DNA of 64,000 bases from Plasmodium relictum. Its lineage: Eukaryota > Apicomplexa > Aconoidasida > Haemosporida > Plasmodiidae. The stretch lies in assembly GCF_900005765.1 (NCBI RefSeq), contig NC_041692.1:2108001-2172000 (forward strand). The letters run 5' to 3'. The translations under genes and the position numbers were made by a program. Under the pieces are notes generated by a model, which did not search any database, had not been told where the DNA came from, and saw nothing but the letters and a program-made list of their open reading frames with translations. Below, in pieces: positions 61,701 through 64,000 of this stretch. Every line of letters starts with the position of its first letter. Positions within the stretch are counted from its first letter, which is position 1.

Positions 61701-64000
61701 TATAATTCATTAAAAAAATATTTAAAAGAGAAAAAATTAGAAGTTAGCATTTCTGATTTAAAAGAAAATGATAATTCAGAAAATAAAATAAATAAGGAAA
61801 ATAATAAACATGACACGGGATCATTTAATATGTTAGAAAACAATGATTCTATAACATTGAATGAGCATATAAATTCAATTGAACTTTTAAATAATGATTT
61901 CTTAAGGAACGATAAACTTAAAATATATATAAATCTACTAAAAAAGGATATTAGTAGCATTCTGAATGATAATTATTACAATGAATTGATTAAAAAAATA
62001 AAAGAAAAGGAAAATGAAGTAAAAAATTATGAAATTGTTATAAATAATATGAATCTATGCTTGGATGATAAAGAAGAAGAAATTAACAATTTAAAGAATA
62101 TTTACGAAAAAGAATTAAAAATGAAAGAAAATTTACAAAAAAAACTTGATGAAAGTAAGCAACAAATAAATCCTGATGTCTTATTACAAAATGAAGAAAT
62201 GATTTTGAAAATGAAAAACGATTATGAAGCATTATTAAATGAATATAATATATCTTTATACTCATTAGAAGAAGCTAACAGAAAATTAGAAAAGTTGGAA
62301 AGTGAAAAGAAAGAAATTGAAAAATCAAAAGAAAAGGAGATAAATGACAAAGAATTGATTTTAAATAAACTTGAAGAAAAAGTGAATGAAACTAAAAAAT
62401 GCCTAAATGAAGAATTGGAATCAAAAGAAAATATAATAAAAAAAAAATTAGAAATTATTGATAAATTAAACAATGAAGTTAAATCTTTGAATAATGAAAA
62501 GTATACAAATGATTCTTACATCAAAGAATTAGAACTAAAAATAGCTAATTTAAATAATGAAATAAATACACTAGATAAGTTTTTAAAGGATTCAAAGGAG
62601 GAAATGAATCTTATAAAAAACTTACTGAATGAAAAAGAAAATGAAATTGTTGAATTGAAACATAAATTGAGTAATTCTGTATATCATGTACATGATAACA
62701 ACATATATGAAAAAAAACCAGATGCAAATAGTAGAAATATTGATGAATCAGAAATACACATACAAAAAGAAGAGGTAATTTGCTATGAAAGTGAAATCGA
62801 TCATTTAAAAAAAAATAACCTTACTGAAAATAATATGCATTATAAAAAATTAAATGAGTTAAGAACTCAATTAAGAAATTCGTTTACAAACTATAATAAA
62901 TTAAAATTTGATACTGATAAAAAAATTGAAGAATATGAAAAGGAGGCTAAAAATTTAAAATACTATATGAATAGAATAGAAGAAGAGAATGAAAAAAAAG
63001 ATAAAAAATATGCATTAATTGAAATAGCTATACAAGAAATGGATAAAGAAATAAATATTCTCAAAAATGATATAGAAGAAAAAAGGTTGTATATAAAAGA
63101 TCTTGAAAATAATATTGAAGAAAATAAAAGAGAAATGCAAACATTAGAAGATGATATAAAAAAAGTTGAACACGTAATTATGAATTTTATTGAATCTAAA
63201 AGAAATAATATTGAAGAATTGGTAAATGAAATAAGTAATGAAACAAAAACAGAATATTTATCGTTTATAAAAAATATAATGATTAAAATGCATCAGAAGT
63301 ATATGAATGAAGATCTAAAAGAAGAGATTAATGGTAATAAATTCTTAAAAGAAAAAGAAATCATAACAACCTTAGAAGAAACATTAAATAATATGATTTT
63401 AGAAAAAAATAATTATGAAAAAGAAATAAATGAAAAAAAACAAGAATTAAATATTTTGTATGATAAAAAAAATTCTTATAATGATGAATTGAATAATCTA
63501 ATAAATGAATTTGTAAATAAAAAAGAAGAAATAAATAATAAATTAAATGAAATTGATATGAGAGAAGAAAATATAAAACATAAAGAAAATGAATTAATGC
63601 TTAAAAATGAAAAATTTATGAACCAAGAAAGAGAATTAATAAAAAGCAAAGAAGAACTGATTAACAGAGAAAATGAATTAGTAAAAAATAAGGAAGAGTT
63701 AATAAATAAAAATAATGAATTAATGATTAAAAGAGAAGAATTAAATAATGATAAGATGCATATGGAAGAGTTAAAAAATGATTTAATGATTAAATTTGAA
63801 AAACTATATAGAGCACAAAATGATATAAAAATCAAAGAAACAAAATTAAAAAAAATTTATGAAAAATTAAAAGATCATAACATAATAGAATTGTTGGATA
63901 TTAATAATAATGAAAGTGTAGCAAATAATTCATCAAATAATAATATAAATAATTCTCTGTCTTTAAGAAAAATATCGGAATATGATACTGATAATGAAAA
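52734..64000 (+). CDS. Giant coiled-coil protein of unknown function, N-terminal part
   Basis: A single frame runs without a stop from ATG 52734 to the window edge, giving at least 3755 residues, so both the gene and the protein continue beyond. An in-frame TAA at 52680-52682 with no ATG between supports this start. Nearly all of it is Glu/Lys/Asn/Leu/Ile-rich heptad-type sequence, a very long chain of coiled coils. Breaks occur at about residues 265-330 (KNLMKICVLYNVLYKIVVYD), at about 835-935 (a Ser/Asp linker, then the basic HKKKKRKIIYMKIRMHRFS), at about 1250-1300 (YKNLKHRVRGFNKTFVEMCE) and at about 1925-1940 (FYYKICSHIIYYKKYI). Near the end, 14-residue repeats occur (63585-63752). There is no signal peptide, membrane segment or enzyme domain. 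The architecture suits a cytoskeletal, centrosomal or tethering scaffold, but that is inference. The locus corresponds to PF3D7_1239800, unnamed in my memory. Confidence 0.88.
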   Translation, partial: MKSYSLNNIENKNISNIYKQLTQNNTNKNINYINHNEENNIKEVNMEDEIVNEVLKLKTELKNVLIENKELKRKYNEDTEKLNLVALKNASVLNELSDKKEMIQIEYNNYKIESMKDIKRLQDELDKNVIMLNCLKDEILYKEEELKKAEIIEKLYKQETEVNQEKDMKIKNLEKLLNEKKHISEQGEEGESIQEKIKEVELIKTELEKKNNELKVLKKKYENLKKINREIEKKINFLKEEVDHYKDNENSFIMQNIFNAENNLDESICKKNLMKICVLYNVLYKIVVYDQRSILEKEKIVYSLEKENTHFLKKFITDEVYCQYLKDCISKINLTYQIDLHKQEKKYMMLNSEYDILYDKFLYEKNENCLLNEKYEKIIYNQKKEINNLKIHISTQNKDKEILTKYIDNYITYIENSYEKYCVLKNDYKNLEELVRDLEEKNKNLMNLVNEINEDNKDTNNLYENNNIRKKNTITLDIDHMKLIKNDIKDKDIKIIELESKNLELSKQIDILNEELLQNKKSECTENESMKLKELCYDLKDICSKLELEIKEKNYIIDDLTEKLNQSEKKNKDNQVLLELSEFRIQNFNDNVKYYQQKVNELSENIQKKEEEIAIFQDYNERLKDEKDKMVDENEKIIKALEEIQEENDSLRKERNIIRNNILDNSALLLDDAYYLNENSFTKNKEIGNKISDSECIVGKGNIYKDILKLKQTKKRVVEEKNDLEVKIDKLTDENILLIKENEEVFDKLQMVSKENVKLNNELICAKADAEKSLFHLECEKKEKLKYKLLLKQRKIKNKKIKTAFNKMVSTVKNLVINIKKIDKENKKNDINNSFFISSSSEDNAEEDLSANDNSNTQLFLSSVAKSKRSNNNTSIDGKYSMQSKSTKVLKLSEDANHLKFIDKKKNIHKKKKRKIIYMKIRMHRFSICGNFKINLKKYKKAYKELSSTLCFLNEKKNDNLNILTAQSKNIKTLETFYSLPNSTDSKIINHEKKNKEGNDFSFFETEKLINDINYIKRKYESKVKETLSMQKKVIDNEKELHNTNIKYEKLLNEHDSLISDIKERTENLSNIEKNYNVLFKKYNETQDEIKMHEQKTQEIFNECNELVEYMKKKENKIKEFDEHLKKMEIKYKEEKEKTDILTKDNISLDNLNSKYKEDIELYKKKWDSMQTELKLRLSKIEELELIQKNMENEMFYLKSATYKSEMNLKEAHDELNRTNEATVKLKKEVNEGKMNIDKLKEQILKRDYFLYNINKSYKSKEYFYKNLKHRVRGFNKTFVEMCENFEMGEIKKFNQLYEDFEYNDNDYKKNVSNFLMNKKEGFLDNAEEIVKTVESLAEFNSKYEEEKKEMINRIKELENKLNIKMNENNLLFEQYENNLKNILVERDERVEDCIILSEDVKKKNNEIQNLMKDLEEKNIELNEVNMKCTFLSNEVQSLENTKNSLKEKLREIETSLDKQIDIFKKENDYLKDDVYNLRNVIHNLDKEIIKLKDTVDNLNQEKYEYEKEIDKLREILEEEKKFNDILKENEKNFIKEIKEAHLYAVTKEEEINTLKLNYELEQKKYIDEIDKLKIKNDEINNSVKRKLKAVSDLEAQMLEYKVLLDKNTSMKMLVQDLENKIDELIKDNEKLSIDLKKEKILGEEKEKNIVTLNEDIKLFEKKIHEHDSMLLKLKDEKEQLNQEIIILNDIKKNKDHIIEELENNLRRAVFGDIKINEIEKTKLEHKIFTEEDLGLKTNGDIDFNDLVNSKLCIFNNNNNNINVKELKKYSLFLKEENDTIKQELRKLKDKSLIDERKNIEMERTIERRDEIIRKMNSEIISCNEKIKNLQKDTNQINSELCAVNELLALRSDECKELSLELYELTDVKNKLIIKNEVFQKQIEFFKQQIEEKSELLNDLDKKKAENDNKEYEKNNIIKEYNKTLNFYYKICSHIIYYKKYIEKELNTKDHMENEELINSLNLSHINDSFSNEITNLKINDTSEISDYINEFLKCVRLLIFKKRVFESKLENAEKKYNDFKEKLKEDRELINDLKKKLRQNEEYNLNNKNNYDNNQYNTYVNNKSPLNYKETSFEILKSSNKSEMIEEKNNLFLKYENEKLIEENKYLNEQIRNLYNLQNNVNELKKKKENNEHGNEQNDYTFEAENKYLKLQIETVNNELNICKNKNEYLKKKIVNYEEIIDNLQKEIINIIDKQKKCDEEFYKMEKELEKKDKYIENLIRKRKEDKENIEIEYSKSLKLEKEFLSLNDDIFKKESKIKEYEEIIKKLNEDVKEHIKENEQLKEYIENMKTKYGSFENKYNELFDVFEKEKKGKSEIRKKEGDLIGKLKNYDDIITSLLDEKETLLHKYDELKMLYDEKLKIQSMLYQEINELKNINESLSEKNNALSEDVKNLIKENEQYNMKFLNLDKEKLDLFMKYLKTSEELNNISSSLHEKSYSKKGDDKLMNSLLLIEKEIKEKEKNLEMKLNNMGKYDDKSKNNKEEFHFDNQNNKKEIEDIEQQKDIIIKEIKNEISDLNIENDLLKIKINELENLNKNIFNDNKELIKIISSLENDNKNASDKNDSNLKILEIENHNNYQNLMNENKLEKEENANLKLEINNLKCKINEYEIIMHKNSYYEESNKKARNYLFYLNDKIKTFIEIFSENNFNYEFFKTELNKLKSTNLMIIEDIFECINDISPKIKFPSDHSIDDDNNSTNSKIIINFFSTYNNEKYENDIIINRMELRRFYKCIIKLKEEYKKKCILAENQKNIIEELNKEVFNYSKQNKKYQEEETKLKNRINEIINENSMNIEEFSKVNDSLLNKLEEEVNKNKKLLEEINTQNKQNKIYEENQIKIERSLSLKNIDNSSIKDEENNNNLKKISILLDEYKELLESNSKLLVANNKFISENDTLKEVITNMDKKINNLIDELNEKNIAINNKNFEIEQMTLYKSKNSEKEIKNNVMREYEEIILIIEQKNNELENNCEKLKEFNNEINSNYNNLLNEYNSLKKYLKEKKLEVSISDLKENDNSENKINKENNKHDTGSFNMLENNDSITLNEHINSIELLNNDFLRNDKLKIYINLLKKDISSILNDNYYNELIKKIKEKENEVKNYEIVINNMNLCLDDKEEEINNLKNIYEKELKMKENLQKKLDESKQQINPDVLLQNEEMILKMKNDYEALLNEYNISLYSLEEANRKLEKLESEKKEIEKSKEKEINDKELILNKLEEKVNETKKCLNEELESKENIIKKKLEIIDKLNNEVKSLNNEKYTNDSYIKELELKIANLNNEINTLDKFLKDSKEEMNLIKNLLNEKENEIVELKHKLSNSVYHVHDNNIYEKKPDANSRNIDESEIHIQKEEVICYESEIDHLKKNNLTENNMHYKKLNELRTQLRNSFTNYNKLKFDTDKKIEEYEKEAKNLKYYMNRIEEENEKKDKKYALIEIAIQEMDKEINILKNDIEEKRLYIKDLENNIEENKREMQTLEDDIKKVEHVIMNFIESKRNNIEELVNEISNETKTEYLSFIKNIMIKMHQKYMNEDLKEEINGNKFLKEKEIITTLEETLNNMILEKNNYEKEINEKKQELNILYDKKNSYNDELNNLINEFVNKKEEINNKLNEIDMREENIKHKENELMLKNEKFMNQERELIKSKEELINRENELVKNKEELINKNNELMIKREELNNDKMHMEELKNDLMIKFEKLYRAQNDIKIKETKLKKIYEKLKDHNIIELLDINNNESVANNSSNNNINNSLSLRKISEYDTDNE
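63585..63752 (+). repeat. Four 14-residue (42-base) degenerate tandem repeats
   Basis: Four consecutive units follow an ENEL-x3-KEELIN-x pattern: one starting ENELMLKN, then ERELIKSKEELINR, ENELVKNKEELINK and NNELMIKREELNND. Fourteen residues are exactly two heptads, so the repeat keeps the coiled-coil register. Confidence 0.8.

Noticed and set aside
52810-63835. Many - strand open frames opposite the giant coiled-coil gene
   Set aside because: They are antisense shadows: GAA/AAA/AAT/TTA-rich coding on the + strand reads as Phe/Ser/Leu-rich frames on the - strand.

Overview
The window is nuclear DNA of a malaria parasite (Plasmodium). The evidence is the extreme A+T content, long poly-A/T and (TA)n tracts between genes, Asn/Lys-rich low-complexity insertions inside conserved enzymes, short AT-rich introns with pyrimidine-tract acceptors, and a gene order that matches, from memory, the P. 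falciparum chromosome 12 block around PF3D7_1238600 to PF3D7_1239800. The very high A+T and the bulky intergenic regions would suit an avian parasite (P. gallinaceum or P. relictum type), but the species cannot be fixed from this sequence alone.

Layout, left to right: (1) the 3' part of a large acidic Ser/Asn/Glu-rich protein of unknown function, three exons, + strand; (2) neutral sphingomyelinase (NSM), - strand; (3) a six-exon BTB/KCTD-type protein, +; (4) acyl-CoA synthetase ACS11, +; (5) protein kinase PK2, -; (6) a SAMHD1-like HD phosphohydrolase, -; (7) mitochondrial ribosomal protein uL23m, two exons, +; (8) a 2204-residue ApiAP2 transcription factor with two AP2 domains and a C-terminal ACDC domain, +; (9) a membrane RING-CH protein, +; (10) a small predicted secretory protein, -; (11) apicoplast DNA gyrase subunit B, +; (12) hydroxyethylthiazole kinase, -; (13) FtsH1 AAA metalloprotease, +; (14) the first 3755 or so residues of a giant coiled-coil protein that runs off the right edge, +.

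The genes are independent eukaryotic transcription units, not an operon. Some share themes. GyrB and FtsH1 both serve the apicoplast. NSM and ACS11 act in lipid metabolism. PK2, the AP2 factor and the RING and BTB/KCTD proteins are regulatory. Intergenic regions of 0.5 to 3.9 kb hold homopolymer and dinucleotide tracts and no further gene I can support. I see no tRNA, rRNA, CRISPR array, transposon, LTR element or viral remnant. The least understood elements are the giant coiled-coil protein, the BTB/KCTD gene in which all five introns are phase 1, and the unidentified acidic protein at the left edge.
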